A stretch of DNA of 64,000 nucleotides from Erwinia phyllosphaerae. GTDB lineage: Bacteria; Pseudomonadota; Gammaproteobacteria; Enterobacterales; Enterobacteriaceae. The stretch covers positions 62,001 through 126,000 of the forward strand of contig NZ_JAHSPF010000003.1 of the NCBI RefSeq assembly GCF_019132875.1, read 5' to 3'. Shown here piece after piece: positions 18,233-26,965 of the stretch. The notes beneath the pieces are model-generated. The model was not told the DNA's origin. It saw only the letters and a list, made by a program, of their open reading frames with translations, and did not search any database. A program made the translations under genes and the position numbers. Position 1 is the stretch's first letter, and each line of letters starts with the position of its first letter.

Positions 18233-18475
18233 ATGGCAAATGAAAAGTTCAAACATTTAAAAGAAAGTAAATTCTTATGTAAAAGAAGAGAATCTGCAAT
18301 AATAAATATACTTTGTATATGCACTTTTTTTACTTTTGCGCCGATGATCCGGTTAAATTGCAGAGATCTTTTGTTTAATCCAGTGGACTTGTTGGCCTGG
18401 ATATTTATTATCGCAGGTATACGTTACTGTTACGCTTGCTGCTTTCAGCTGTGGCACTGGTACAATGGTGAGTAA
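18233..18475 (+). CDS. Small putative membrane protein, unknown
   Basis: An 80-residue frame from ATG 18233 (or 84 from ATG 18221). It has a basic, Lys-rich N-terminus, two hydrophobic segments (about INILCICTFFTFAPMI and LLAWIFIIAGIRY), and six cysteines. GGAAAAGG lies before both possible starts, too close for one and slightly far for the other. I do not recognise the family. The region is AT-rich and there is no supporting operon, so it may be spurious. Confidence 0.4.
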   Translation: MANEKFKHLKESKFLCKRRESAIINILCICTFFTFAPMIRLNCRDLLFNPVDLLAWIFIIAGIRYCYACCFQLWHWYNGE

Positions 18476-18681
18476 AAGGGTCAGCAGCACGCTCTTTCCC
18501 TTTATCTGAGCAAAATCTTATCAGCAGGGCTTTGTCAGCGAACTAACGCTTCTTGCCGGGATAGCTTTGTTACGCAACCTGACGAAGCGTAAACGTACGT
18601 ACATTTCTCCTTTCGCGTCATTGTGGGATATATTAGGCGCATTAGCGTAAAACTATCCTTTTATGACAGGTGACATCATCC

Positions 18682-19026
18682 ATGGCTTTCATCCCAAAAA
18701 ACTACGGTCGGCTGGAAAGCGGCTACCGTGAAAAAGCACTGAAAATTTACCCGTGGGTATGCGGACGCTGCTCGCGAGAGTTTGTCTATTCAAATCTGCG
18801 TGAACTCACCGTTCACCATATCGATCACGATCATACCAATAACCCGGAAGATGGTAGTAACTGGGAGCTGCTTTGCCTGTACTGCCATGACCACGAGCAT
18901 TCCAAATACACCGAAGCCGATCAGTACGGCACAACTGTGATTGCAGGAGAGGATGCGCAAAAAGATGTTGCCGCCGCCACCTACAACCCCTTTGCTGACC
19001 TGAAGTCGATGCTCAAGAAAAAGTAA
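18682..19026 (+). CDS. yajD: HNH nuclease-like protein YajD
   Basis: The 114-residue protein is nearly identical to E. coli YajD, from MAFIPKNYGRLESGYREKAL to the FADLKSMLKKK end. It has an HNH fold: the zinc-type pairs CGRC and CLYC flank the HHIDHDH catalytic stretch, followed by HDHEHSK. Nuclease activity is inferred from the motif. The ATG at 18682 is chosen by this alignment over an in-frame GTG at 18670. In E. coli yajD lies elsewhere on the chromosome, so its presence in this block is a rearrangement. Confidence 0.92.
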   Translation: MAFIPKNYGRLESGYREKALKIYPWVCGRCSREFVYSNLRELTVHHIDHDHTNNPEDGSNWELLCLYCHDHEHSKYTEADQYGTTVIAGEDAQKDVAAATYNPFADLKSMLKKK

Positions 19027-19081
19027 CGCCAGCCTTAACCGCTTCTGGCGTGCAACTCCTCCGCGCAGCATAACACTACAG

Positions 19082-19101
19082 TCCCGACCCCGTTGTCGGG
19101 A
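19082..19101 (+). terminator. Hairpin after yajD
   Basis: TCCCGAC (19082-19088) pairs with GTCGGGA (19095-19101), the same stem as after the Ail-like gene. No T tract follows, so it is a weak or Rho-assisted terminator at best. Confidence 0.4.
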
Positions 19102-19185
19102 TGCCCCATCAAAAATCTCGCAGGATGTCCTTTGCCTGCGAGCGGGTTGCTATAGTACAAATATCTTTCTCAATCAGGACTTGAT

Positions 19186-19974
19186 ATGAAACTGCGTAGT
19201 TTGTCTCTTATTGCCTGCATAGCTCTCAGTGGAGCAGGGGTTACCGCCGCTCATGCTGAAGTCGGAACGAATTTAAGCGTCCCACAACCGCCGGTTAAAA
19301 ATATTGTGCTGGTGCATGGACTATTTGCTGACGGCTCCAGCTGGGGAAAAGTGATTCCACTACTGCAGGCTAAGGGTCTTAATGTGACCTCGGTGCAAAA
19401 TCCTACTACTTCTCTGGATGATGACGTTGCTGCGGTAAAACGCGCACTGGCTCTACAGAATGGCCCGGTTATTCTGGTCGCACATTCTTACGGCGGGATG
19501 GTAATTAGTCAGGCAGGGAACGATCCTGAGGTGAAAGGACTGGTTTATATTGCCGCTCGTGCACCTGCCGCTAATGAAGACTATACGGCACTGACCAAAA
19601 AATTCCCGGCCGCGCCCGCTTCTGCGGGCATTAAATGGCAGGGCGATTATGCGAAATTAACGGAATCGGCATTTCTTCATGATTTTGCCAACGACCTGCC
19701 GGAAAGCCAGGCAAAAGTTTATTATGCCGCCCAGCAGCCGATGGGAAAAGCCATTAAAACAGCCAGAACGACCGTGGCGGCGTGGCAGTTCAAGCCAACC
19801 TTTTATGCCGTTTCAACCCAGGACCGCACTATTAATACAGATCTGGAGCGCTTTATGGCGAAACGCATGCATGCCGATACGATTGAGCTAAAGGCCAGCC
19901 ATGTCTCCATGATTTCACAGCCGGAAGCGGTAGCCGGACTGATAATGAAAGCTGCTCACGTGGCTGGTTACTGA
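19186..19974 (+). CDS. Exported alpha/beta hydrolase, esterase-like
   Basis: A 262-residue protein with a clear Sec signal peptide (cleavage near AHA-EVG, residue 24), so periplasmic or secreted. The alpha/beta hydrolase fold shows an oxyanion-hole motif (LVHGLFADGSSW), the nucleophile elbow AHSYGG, a candidate acid in STQDRTIN and the catalytic His in ASHVSMISQPE. It resembles the EstC/salicylate-esterase-like group. The substrate is unknown. It is convergent with the Old Yellow Enzyme gene and separated from it by a strong terminator. Confidence 0.85.
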   Translation: MKLRSLSLIACIALSGAGVTAAHAEVGTNLSVPQPPVKNIVLVHGLFADGSSWGKVIPLLQAKGLNVTSVQNPTTSLDDDVAAVKRALALQNGPVILVAHSYGGMVISQAGNDPEVKGLVYIAARAPAANEDYTALTKKFPAAPASAGIKWQGDYAKLTESAFLHDFANDLPESQAKVYYAAQQPMGKAIKTARTTVAAWQFKPTFYAVSTQDRTINTDLERFMAKRMHADTIELKASHVSMISQPEAVAGLIMKAAHVAGY

Positions 19975-19990
19975 GCTTAATCAGGATTGC

Positions 19991-20012
19991 GGGCACGATA
20001 GTGCCCTTTTTA
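19991..20012. terminator. Terminator between convergent hydrolase and OYE genes
   Basis: GGGCAC (19991-19996), GATA loop, GTGCCC (20001-20006) and a T run on the + strand. It ends the hydrolase transcript and could also act on the - strand. Confidence 0.8.
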
Positions 20013-20016
20013 TCCT

Positions 20017-21150
20017 CTATAAGGCGCTGGCAGATGCTAAAGCCCCGTGCACGGGATAATCCGTATAGCCGCGCTCATCGCCGCCAAAAAAGGTGGTGCG
20101 ATCATAGGCGGTGAGGGGTAAATCATGGCGAATGCGCTCCGGCAAATCCGGATTTGAGGTAAAGAGTCGACCAAAGGCGATCATATCGGCATCGCCACTT
20201 TTCAGCATCTCTTCCGCACTCTCAGATTTAAATCCTCCTGCCGCAATAATCTTCCCATGGTAATAAGGTCGTAAGTCGCGGCTGGCGACCGGCTCTGAAT
20301 AATATCCTGCCTCTCTGTCTTCCGGCCCGGTAATGCGGGGTTCAATAATGTGCAGGTATGCCAGTTCAAAAGAATCTAGCTGTGCAACCAGGTAGCGAAA
20401 TGTCGTGGTCGGATCGCTGTCATGCATATCCCCGTAAATACCACTGGGAGAGAGGCGTACCGCAACGCGTCCCTTGCCCCAGATATTGGTCAGGGCTGCA
20501 ACGGACTCCAGCAGAAAACGCGCGCGGTTTTCCAGATTGCCGCCGTAGCTGTCGGTGCGTTGATTACTGCCGTCTAACAGGAATTGCTCTGGCAAATAGC
20601 CATTGGCGGCATGCAGCTCAACGCCATCAAATCCGGCGGCCATGGCACGGCGGGCCGCCTGTTGTAATTCATCGATCGGCTGTTTGATTTCATCTGTTTC
20701 CAGCGCGCGCGGCTCGGGAAAAAGTTTTCCTTCATAGGTTCCGTTATCATTTTTTGCCACACCATAAGTTTCCCTGGCAATAAGCGCCGAGGGCGCGACG
20801 GGCTGACGGCCCAGAGAGAGCTCGGGTAAAGACTGCCGACCGGGATGCCAGAGCTGAAGCACAATCTGACTGCCGCGCGCGTGCACCGCTTCGACCAGTT
20901 TTTGCCATCCCGCCTGCTGCCGATCGTTAAAAATACCGGGCGCATCCGCATAGGCATTAGCGTAAGGCGATACCGCCGTTGCCTCTGCAATAAGAAGCCC
21001 GCCTTCGCTTGCCCGCTGCCGATAATATTCAATCATCAGTTCACCAGGTATGCCACCCTGTACGGTTCTCATACGCGTGGTGGGCGCCATCACTATGCGA
21101 TGCTTTAACTGCAACTGGCCTGCTGTTATCGGTGTTAATAGCGTTTTCAT
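20017..21150 (-). CDS. Old Yellow Enzyme family alkene reductase
   Basis: A 377-residue FMN flavoprotein of the NemA/OYE family, which reduces activated C=C bonds and nitro compounds with NAD(P)H. Family motifs: APTTRMRT at the N-terminus, LQLWHPGRQS, the substrate-anion pair in ELHAANGYLPEQFL (His and Asn), RTDSYGGNLENRARF and the phosphate-binding IAFGRLFTSNPDLPER. The second of two adjacent ATG codons is preferred because AGGGG lies 6-7 nt before it. It sits in a run of electrophile and xenobiotic genes. It may not be the NemA orthologue, since nemR and gloA are absent. Confidence 0.9.
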   Translation of the reverse strand: MKTLLTPITAGQLQLKHRIVMAPTTRMRTVQGGIPGELMIEYYRQRASEGGLLIAEATAVSPYANAYADAPGIFNDRQQAGWQKLVEAVHARGSQIVLQLWHPGRQSLPELSLGRQPVAPSALIARETYGVAKNDNGTYEGKLFPEPRALETDEIKQPIDELQQAARRAMAAGFDGVELHAANGYLPEQFLLDGSNQRTDSYGGNLENRARFLLESVAALTNIWGKGRVAVRLSPSGIYGDMHDSDPTTTFRYLVAQLDSFELAYLHIIEPRITGPEDREAGYYSEPVASRDLRPYYHGKIIAAGGFKSESAEEMLKSGDADMIAFGRLFTSNPDLPERIRHDLPLTAYDRTTFFGGDERGYTDYPVHGALASASAL

Positions 21151-21235
21151 CATTTTCCCCTGTCAATAAGCAGGTGCCTTCAGTTATCAAGGCCCCGGCA
21201 GTCAGCTTTAAAAGTTGGTAAGATTCCGGATGGAT

Positions 21236-22003
21236 CTACTGCTGCGCCAAAGTATGAGCAACCTGCGCCGCACTGATCCCCTCAAGCGCCAGGCCATAGC
21301 CAACGCCTTCGTCCATCAGGCGTTTCAGACGCTGCGTCAGCGCAATGCGGGTATAGCGTGAGGTCAGCGGCGGAAGGGCAGCAATGCCGTCGGCAATTTC
21401 ATGTGCACGGGACAGAAGAGTATCTGCCGGCACGATTTCATTGACGACGCCCCAGTCTTTTGCCGTTTGCGCATCCAGAATCTGACGGGTAAGCAGGAAA
21501 TAGCGTCCACGGATTGAGCCAATAACTTCAGGCCAGAGGATATGAACACCATCGCCGGGAACGATGCCGAACTCAAAATGGGGTTTATCCTGAAAAACCG
21601 TTTCTGACGTGGCCAGCACAATGTCGGTCAGCAGGGCATATTCACTGTGGAGCAACACGGGGCCGTTAAGGGCGGTAATCATCGGAACTTCGATATCCAG
21701 AATATTGCTCAGCACTTTTCTGCCTTCGCGCAGGATTTTGTCGAAGCCTGTGGGACTGAAGAAATCAAAACCTTCCGGACTGATGGCGTCCATAAAAGCC
21801 TCGCCTGAGCCGGTCAGGATAACCGCGCGGTTTTCACGGTCTTCACCGATGGCATGGAACAGCGCAACAAACTGTTCATGAGTATGACCATCAAACACCA
21901 GTTTTTCCCCGTGAGTATGGAATTTAACTTCCAGTACGCCATTAGATTTACGGGTCAGGCGAGCGTTAGGGAAAGCATGTTGGTAGGTTGCAAACGTTGT
22001 CAT
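21236..22003 (-). CDS. Enoyl-CoA hydratase/isomerase-family protein
   Basis: A 255-residue crotonase-fold protein. The oxyanion-hole segments are recognisable (AVILTGSGEAFMDA and ITALNGPVLLHSEYALL), followed by DKPHFEFGIVPGDGVH. The usual paired catalytic glutamates of enoyl-CoA hydratase are not clearly present, so the reaction is uncertain. It lies downstream of, and on the same strand as, the LysR gene at 22102-23007, and it may be cotranscribed or controlled by that regulator. Confidence 0.8.
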   Translation of the reverse strand: MTTFATYQHAFPNARLTRKSNGVLEVKFHTHGEKLVFDGHTHEQFVALFHAIGEDRENRAVILTGSGEAFMDAISPEGFDFFSPTGFDKILREGRKVLSNILDIEVPMITALNGPVLLHSEYALLTDIVLATSETVFQDKPHFEFGIVPGDGVHILWPEVIGSIRGRYFLLTRQILDAQTAKDWGVVNEIVPADTLLSRAHEIADGIAALPPLTSRYTRIALTQRLKRLMDEGVGYGLALEGISAAQVAHTLAQQ

Positions 22004-22101
22004 AGTGATGTTCCTTGTTCATGCCAGTCGGTATTGACTGACCGTGAAACAACACTACCCCATTCCATTATGAATGAGATCGCCGTCAGATTAGATAACG
22101 C

Positions 22102-23007
22102 CTATTCCTTACTGGAATGAAGAGAGCCTTCCTCGTTCATAATCGTTTCCACAAATCCTGCAAACTGGCGCGCTTTGGCACTTGCCAGCCGACCGTTCGG
22201 AAATACTGCCCACAAGTCGATGGCTGGCAGTTGCCAGGCCGTCAGCACTTTTCTGACCATACCGCTTTTAAGCTCTTCTGCAAACATCCAGTCAGAAGCG
22301 ATGCACAATCCCATATTGCTCAGCACGGCTGCGCGTTGGCCTTCGGCGGCGCTAACGCGAATACGTCCTTTCACCGCCACAGAAGTCACCGCGCCTTCAC
22401 GGGTGAATGACCAGAAGTTCGGCTGGGGGTTATAGAGAACGGCCTCATGCTCTGCCAGTTCGGCGGGTGTTGCCGGTTCTCCTTTATTCGCCAGATATTC
22501 CTCAGTAGCGATAACCGAGCGGGCGCTGGTGGCCAGCTTGCGCGCCACGGCAGAAGAGTCAGGTAACGCTCCCATGCGTAACGACACGTCGACACCTTCT
22601 GCGATTAAATCGATCACCCGGTCATCAAGAATGACATCAACGTCCAGCTCCGGATGTTCTGCAAGAAATTGCGGAAGGCGCGGGATGATATGCAGCCTGG
22701 CAAAAGTGGTTGCCGCAGAAATCCGGAGCTTTCCCGATAACCCTTTCCCTGCGCCTCGGGCGGCCAGTTCCGCTTCGTCCGCTTCCTGAATTGCGGCTCG
22801 CGCACGTTCATAGAACCGTTGCCCGGCTTCAGTGGGCGTCAGGCCGTGAGTAGAACGCGTCAGTAAACTGGTTTGCAGCCGTGATTCAAGCTGGGCAACG
22901 ATTTTTGATACGGCAGGCTGGCCAACGTTAAGCTGCCTGGCGGCGGCAGAAAAAGAGCCCGTATCCACAACGCGTATAAACGTTGCCATCGCCTGAAAGC
23001 GATCCAT
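22102..23007 (-). CDS. LysR-family transcriptional regulator (divergent from GST)
   Basis: A 301-residue LTTR. The N-terminal winged helix-turn-helix (about 1-60) includes FSAAARQLNVGQPAVSKIVAQLE, and the rest is a substrate-binding domain of the CrgA/DmlR-like group (LRISAATTFARLHIIPRLP). The start at 23007 is chosen over a frame opening at 23037 because GGGGGA precedes it and it matches the LTTR N-terminus. It is divergent from the glutathione transferase gene at 23125 with a 117-bp spacer, the usual arrangement for a LysR and its target. Confidence 0.9.
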   Translation of the reverse strand: MDRFQAMATFIRVVDTGSFSAAARQLNVGQPAVSKIVAQLESRLQTSLLTRSTHGLTPTEAGQRFYERARAAIQEADEAELAARGAGKGLSGKLRISAATTFARLHIIPRLPQFLAEHPELDVDVILDDRVIDLIAEGVDVSLRMGALPDSSAVARKLATSARSVIATEEYLANKGEPATPAELAEHEAVLYNPQPNFWSFTREGAVTSVAVKGRIRVSAAEGQRAAVLSNMGLCIASDWMFAEELKSGMVRKVLTAWQLPAIDLWAVFPNGRLASAKARQFAGFVETIMNEEGSLHSSKE

Positions 23008-23124
23008 GTTATTCCCCCGAAGAATAGTTGTTATCACGTGAGCATATCTACCATTCCTGAAACACGCCAGCCAATATGTTGTTCATCACGTCAAACCTGA
23101 CTAACACTTAACAAGGAAACGGCC

Positions 23125-23751
23125 ATGATTGATATCTATGCATTCGCTACGCCAAACAGCATTAAAGTCCCGATAGCGCTGGAAGAGTTGGAGCTTGACT
23201 ATGTATTGCACCCGGTGAACGTGCGCCAGGGCGAACAAAAAAAGGCTGAATTTATCGCCTTGAACCCGAACGGCAAAGTGCCTGTGCTTGTAGACAGTAC
23301 GGTAGCCTCCGACAGGCTGGTTCTGACGGAATCAGCCGCCATCCTCATTTATCTTGCCGAAAAAACCGGAAAGCTTTTACCCGCGTCGGGCGCTGCAAGG
23401 GCACGCGTATTTGAACAGCTGTTCTTCCATGCTTCCGCACTGGGGCCAGCCTTTGGTCAGGCGGGTTTTTTCCAGCGTCAGGCCGCCGAGCCACAGCCTT
23501 TGGCGATGCAGCGTTTTTCAACCGAAGCCGCCCGCACGGTAAAAATGCTGGATGGCGTGCTGGCCCGTCACGCTTTTGTTGCCGGTGAAGAATTTTCTAT
23601 CGCCGATATTGCCCACTTTGGCTGGTTCTGGCGACGTGAATTTGCTGGCGTCAGCCTTGAGGATACGCCTGACGTGGCGCGCTGGTTTGATGCAGTCGCT
23701 TCTCGTCCTGCGGTGCAGCGTGCCATTGAGCGCGTTAACGCGCTGGTTTAA
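23125..23751 (+). CDS. Glutathione S-transferase-like protein with altered C-terminus
   Basis: A 208-residue protein with an N-terminal thioredoxin-like GST domain (ATPNSIKVPIALEEL, NPNGKVPVLV, the glutathione-binding LTESAAILIYLAE) and an all-helical C-terminal domain containing EFSIADIAHFGW. It resembles the Ure2p/YfcG-like group. A 61-bp tandem duplication at 23679-23800 shifts the frame at the end, so the protein stops at NALV instead of the ancestral NALATG. Only the last two or three residues differ, so activity is probably kept. AAGGAAA precedes the ATG. LysR gene divergent. Confidence 0.88.
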   Translation: MIDIYAFATPNSIKVPIALEELELDYVLHPVNVRQGEQKKAEFIALNPNGKVPVLVDSTVASDRLVLTESAAILIYLAEKTGKLLPASGAARARVFEQLFFHASALGPAFGQAGFFQRQAAEPQPLAMQRFSTEAARTVKMLDGVLARHAFVAGEEFSIADIAHFGWFWRREFAGVSLEDTPDVARWFDAVASRPAVQRAIERVNALV

Positions 23752-23800
23752 TGCAGTCGCTTCCCGTGCTGTGGTGCAGCGTGCCATTGAGCGCGTTAAC
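23679..23800 (+). repeat. 61-bp tandem duplication at the 3' end of the GST gene
   Basis: Copy 1 (23679-23739) and copy 2 (23740-23800) both begin GCGCTGGTTT and end GCGCGTTAAC-like, differing at four positions. Because 61 is not a multiple of three, copy 1 reads into a TAA formed at the start of copy 2. Copy 2 keeps the old reading frame, ending ALATG and TAA at 23816-23818. Confidence 0.93.
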
Positions 23801-23933
23801 GCGCTGGCGACAGGTTAACCCTTTCAGGTACCGCCGCTTATAACCTGTCGCCTTTACGACAGCGTATATGTGGACTGTAATGCTATTTCCCTCTCTGGCG
23901 AGAAGACCCAGAGATCATTAACCGGAGTAAATA

Positions 23934-24653
23934 ATGCAGAGAACTTTTTTAATTACCGGTGCCAGTAAAGGCATTGGGCTGGCGCTTGCCCGGCGCCTCG
24001 CCGACGCGGGACATCAGGTGGTCGGCCTGGCACGCGGAGCGGTCGATAACTTCCCCGGCACGCTGGTTAACGCCGATCTTGCAGACGTCGCCGCCACTCA
24101 AAAGACCTTTGAGCAACTGAGCCTTCGCTTCGCCTTTGACGGCATCGTAAATAACGTTGGGCTGGTCAAGCCGCAGCGCCTGGGGGAGATCGATTTATCC
24201 TCGTTTGACGACGTCATGCGGGTTAATCTTTATCCGGCTTTACAAGGTACTCAGGCGATCCTTGCCGGGATGAAAGAGCGGGGCTGGGGGCGCATTGTGA
24301 ATATTTCCAGCCTTACGGTGCTGGGAAGCGTTGAGCGTACGGCTTATGCGGCTGCAAAAGCAGCGTTAATCAGCTTCACCCGCAACTGGGCGCTGGAACT
24401 GGCACAAACGGGAATAACGGTGAATGCGGTCGCGCCAGGGCCTACCGAGACGACGTTGTTTCGGGAAAATAATCCTCCCGGTAGCGAAGGGGAAAAGCGT
24501 TACCTTGCCGGTGTACCTATGAAGAGGTTTGGTAAACCCGAGGAAATTGCGGCAACGGCTGCTTTTCTTATGTCCGAAGAAGCTGCTTTTATGACGGGGC
24601 AGACGCTGTATGTCGACGGTGGTGCATCGGTGGGTAATCTGACTTTTTTGTGA
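23934..24653 (+). CDS. SDR-family NAD(P)-dependent oxidoreductase
   Basis: A 239-residue classical short-chain dehydrogenase/reductase. It has the cofactor motif TGASKGIG (about 8-15), NNVG in place of NNAG, the catalytic Ser in ISSLTVLG, and Tyr-Lys in YAAAKAAL. The PGPTET and C-terminal GQTLYVDGG segments match FabG-like SDRs. The substrate is unknown. GGAG lies upstream of the ATG. It follows the GST gene in the same direction with about 110 bp between, and it may share its control. Confidence 0.9.
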   Translation: MQRTFLITGASKGIGLALARRLADAGHQVVGLARGAVDNFPGTLVNADLADVAATQKTFEQLSLRFAFDGIVNNVGLVKPQRLGEIDLSSFDDVMRVNLYPALQGTQAILAGMKERGWGRIVNISSLTVLGSVERTAYAAAKAALISFTRNWALELAQTGITVNAVAPGPTETTLFRENNPPGSEGEKRYLAGVPMKRFGKPEEIAATAAFLMSEEAAFMTGQTLYVDGGASVGNLTFL

Positions 24654-24682
24654 AGCTTTGCTCTCAGGCGAACGGGATTAGA

Positions 24683-25606
24683 TCATCGATCCCCGGCACG
24701 TATTATCAGCCAGATGCCGCCCGCAGAAATTGCCATCCCGGACGCCATCTGCCAGGACAGAGGCTCATCAAACATGGCCCAGGCCCAGACCAGGGTGATC
24801 GGCGGGCTAAGATACAGTACGCTGGCAACCCGGGTCGGGGAGCTTCGTCGCAGGCAGACCCAATACAGACCGTAGCCGCCAAAAGTGGACAGGGTGACTG
24901 TCCACAGCACGCTCAGAGCAAAGCCCATATTGCAGATCGGTGCCAGGCTACCCTGGCTACCCTGTATGGCGGCGAATGCGAAACTTGAAACGAAACACTG
25001 TAGCCAGAGATTGGGTATTAGGCCCATTGATTGTGAAGAGCCGATGCGTTTCTGCCACAACGTCGCTACGGCAAGGGACAGCATGCCCGCCACCGGCAAG
25101 CCGTAGGCCCATAGCGGCGCGTTGCCCAGCCCCAGCACGCTTTGCATCACCCACATCACTCCAGCCAATCCGACGATTAGCCCCAGCCAGACCTGGCGCG
25201 CTAACTGCTCACCGAGAAACACCGCCGCCAGCAGCGCCATACCCAGCGGCAGCAGATCTGCGCACAGAGCGACAAGACCGGCCGGAACGCCGAGCGCGAT
25301 GCCTTGCGTCACGCCGGTCATATACCCGGCCATTGCCAGCAAGCCTGTCCCGGCATTTTTCAGCAGGATAAGAAAAGGTGTGGTCCTTAGTTGTTTGTAG
25401 ACAAAGGGCAGCAGGAAAAGAGAGACCACCACGCTACGCCAGAACACCACAAGTAACGCCGGGGCGTAATCGATGGAGAAGCGCGCGCCAACGAATCCCG
25501 AACTCCAGGTCAGCACCAGCCCTGCCTCAAGTAAAGGCAGCGGCAGGGCCTGACGCCAGTTGCGGCACGACGGTTTAGCGGGTTGAAGCTGGATTGTTGT
25601 TTTCAT
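24683..25606 (-). CDS. EamA/DMT-superfamily exporter
   Basis: A 307-residue inner-membrane protein with about ten hydrophobic segments in two EamA repeats (WSSGFVGARFSIDYAP in the first, YLSPPITLVWAWAMFDEPLS in the second). Such carriers export amino acids or metabolites; the substrate here is unknown. ATG 25606 is preferred over a TTG two codons upstream. It is divergent from the LysR gene at 25681, 74 bp away, which probably regulates it. Confidence 0.87.
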   Translation of the reverse strand: MKTTIQLQPAKPSCRNWRQALPLPLLEAGLVLTWSSGFVGARFSIDYAPALLVVFWRSVVVSLFLLPFVYKQLRTTPFLILLKNAGTGLLAMAGYMTGVTQGIALGVPAGLVALCADLLPLGMALLAAVFLGEQLARQVWLGLIVGLAGVMWVMQSVLGLGNAPLWAYGLPVAGMLSLAVATLWQKRIGSSQSMGLIPNLWLQCFVSSFAFAAIQGSQGSLAPICNMGFALSVLWTVTLSTFGGYGLYWVCLRRSSPTRVASVLYLSPPITLVWAWAMFDEPLSWQMASGMAISAGGIWLIIRAGDR

Positions 25607-25680
25607 TCTCAAAGGCTACGGGGCAGGTGTAATCTGGTAAATCAAAATAATATGAAGCAGTTGTTCATCAGGATTAAATC

Positions 25681-26535
25681 ATGGCCGCCATTCTTGACAT
25701 CGAGCTGTTACGTACCTTTCATACCGTGGTTCGCAGCGGCAAGTTCAGCGCGGCAGCCGAACAGCTGCATAAAAGCCCTGCGGCGGTGAGCGTTCATATT
25801 CAGCGGCTTGAGGCGGTAGCGGGTGGCCGACTGCTGAATCGCGATAACCAGTCAGTTTCTCTCACGGCGCTGGGGAAGCGTCTGTTAAGCGCTACCGCCG
25901 GGCTGTTACGCACGCACGATCAGGTTTTAGCCGATCTGCACGGCACTAACCTCACCGGGCGGATCATGTTGGGAGTACCTGATGAATACGCGATCAGGGT
26001 CATACAGGATATCTTGCCGACTTTTACCGCAGCCTGGCCAAACGTTGTGCTGGAGCTGAAAACGGGGCCGAGTTATGTATTACGAGACTGGGTGCAGCGT
26101 GCCAAATTGCAGACGGCCATAGTGGCCCAGTGCAAAGGGCTTATTGGCCCGAATACCCAACTGTTAATGTCAACTACGCCGGTCTGGGTCGGCCCAAAGA
26201 GTACAGCCGTGGCGCTTGACGATCCTCTTCCTTTGGCCGTCCACGCCGAGTCTTGCCCTTACCGTGAAGCGATGATTGAATCGCTCAAAGCGTCAGGTCG
26301 GCGTTCGCGCATCGTGCTTGAAAGTCCCTCAAATCAGGCAATTAAAGCATGCGTGGAAGCAGGCTTAGCCGTCAGCCTTATTGACCGTGGCAAGGTTACC
26401 GGGCGCATGAATATCCTCGAAGATATGCCAGTTATTCCAGACCATGACATCGTATTTATGCGCAACGCTGCATCTCGCGGGGAAGAGGCCGTTGAACTGT
26501 TGGCGCGCGCGATACAGCAATCGTTTCGGTTGTAG
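25681..26535 (+). CDS. LysR-family transcriptional regulator (divergent from DMT exporter)
   Basis: A 284-residue LTTR with the N-terminal helix-turn-helix FSAAAEQLHKSPAAVSVHIQ and an effector domain from about residue 90 (LTGRIMLGVPDEYA). It is slightly short for the family but complete at both ends. Its target is probably the divergent EamA gene. Its 3' end abuts the truncated ComB-like remnant, which is antisense to it. Confidence 0.88.
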   Translation: MAAILDIELLRTFHTVVRSGKFSAAAEQLHKSPAAVSVHIQRLEAVAGGRLLNRDNQSVSLTALGKRLLSATAGLLRTHDQVLADLHGTNLTGRIMLGVPDEYAIRVIQDILPTFTAAWPNVVLELKTGPSYVLRDWVQRAKLQTAIVAQCKGLIGPNTQLLMSTTPVWVGPKSTAVALDDPLPLAVHAESCPYREAMIESLKASGRRSRIVLESPSNQAIKACVEAGLAVSLIDRGKVTGRMNILEDMPVIPDHDIVFMRNAASRGEEAVELLARAIQQSFRL

Positions 26536-26544
26536 GCGGGGGCC

Positions 26545-26892
26545 ACCGCTTATAAAGGAAATTGCGGAACCGTTAGGAGAGGGAAGTACCAGGCTTTCGC
26601 CATCGCTTATGCTCCGTATAGAAACCGGTGACAGGCTGTACCCCTTGCTATGGAATTTTCTGTCCGGACTGGCTGTCTTCGCCCCAATTTTTATAGCGTA
26701 TTCGATGGCAGAGCCATCTTTCCACGGCCAGGGATAGATACGAGCACCATTATCAATAGCCAGACTAACGCACGTGGAGAATGACATAACGTCGACGATT
26801 ACCGCGCAGTCAGCGTCTTTAGCCAGATAATCAATGGCAGATAAACCCCATTCCAGGCGCACATCAAATCTGTCCTGACTAAACCATTCCAC
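26545..26892 (-). pseudogene. Truncated 2-phosphosulfolactate phosphatase (ComB)-like remnant
   Basis: Read from a GTG at 26892, about 115 codons resemble the N-terminal half of ComB-family phosphatases: DVRLEWGLSAIDYLA, CAVIVDVMSFSTCVSLA and LVLPSPNGSAISF. The homology then stops abruptly at about 26545, where the frame runs on as nonsense antisense to the LysR gene. ComB proteins are roughly twice this length, so this looks like a gene cut by a rearrangement whose breakpoint is the end of the LysR gene. I know of no function for a half protein. Confidence 0.6.
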
Positions 26893-26965
26893 GATATGTT
26901 TTCCGTTACAGGTTTCAATAACCTAAATTTAACATATCTTCGTTTCCGCTAAACCCATTGTGAAG

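Noticed and set aside
23552-23818. Separate 88-codon gene at the end of the GST gene
   Set aside because: It is an out-of-frame reading of the GST gene; only its last part, copy 2 of the 61-bp duplication, is in the ancestral frame.
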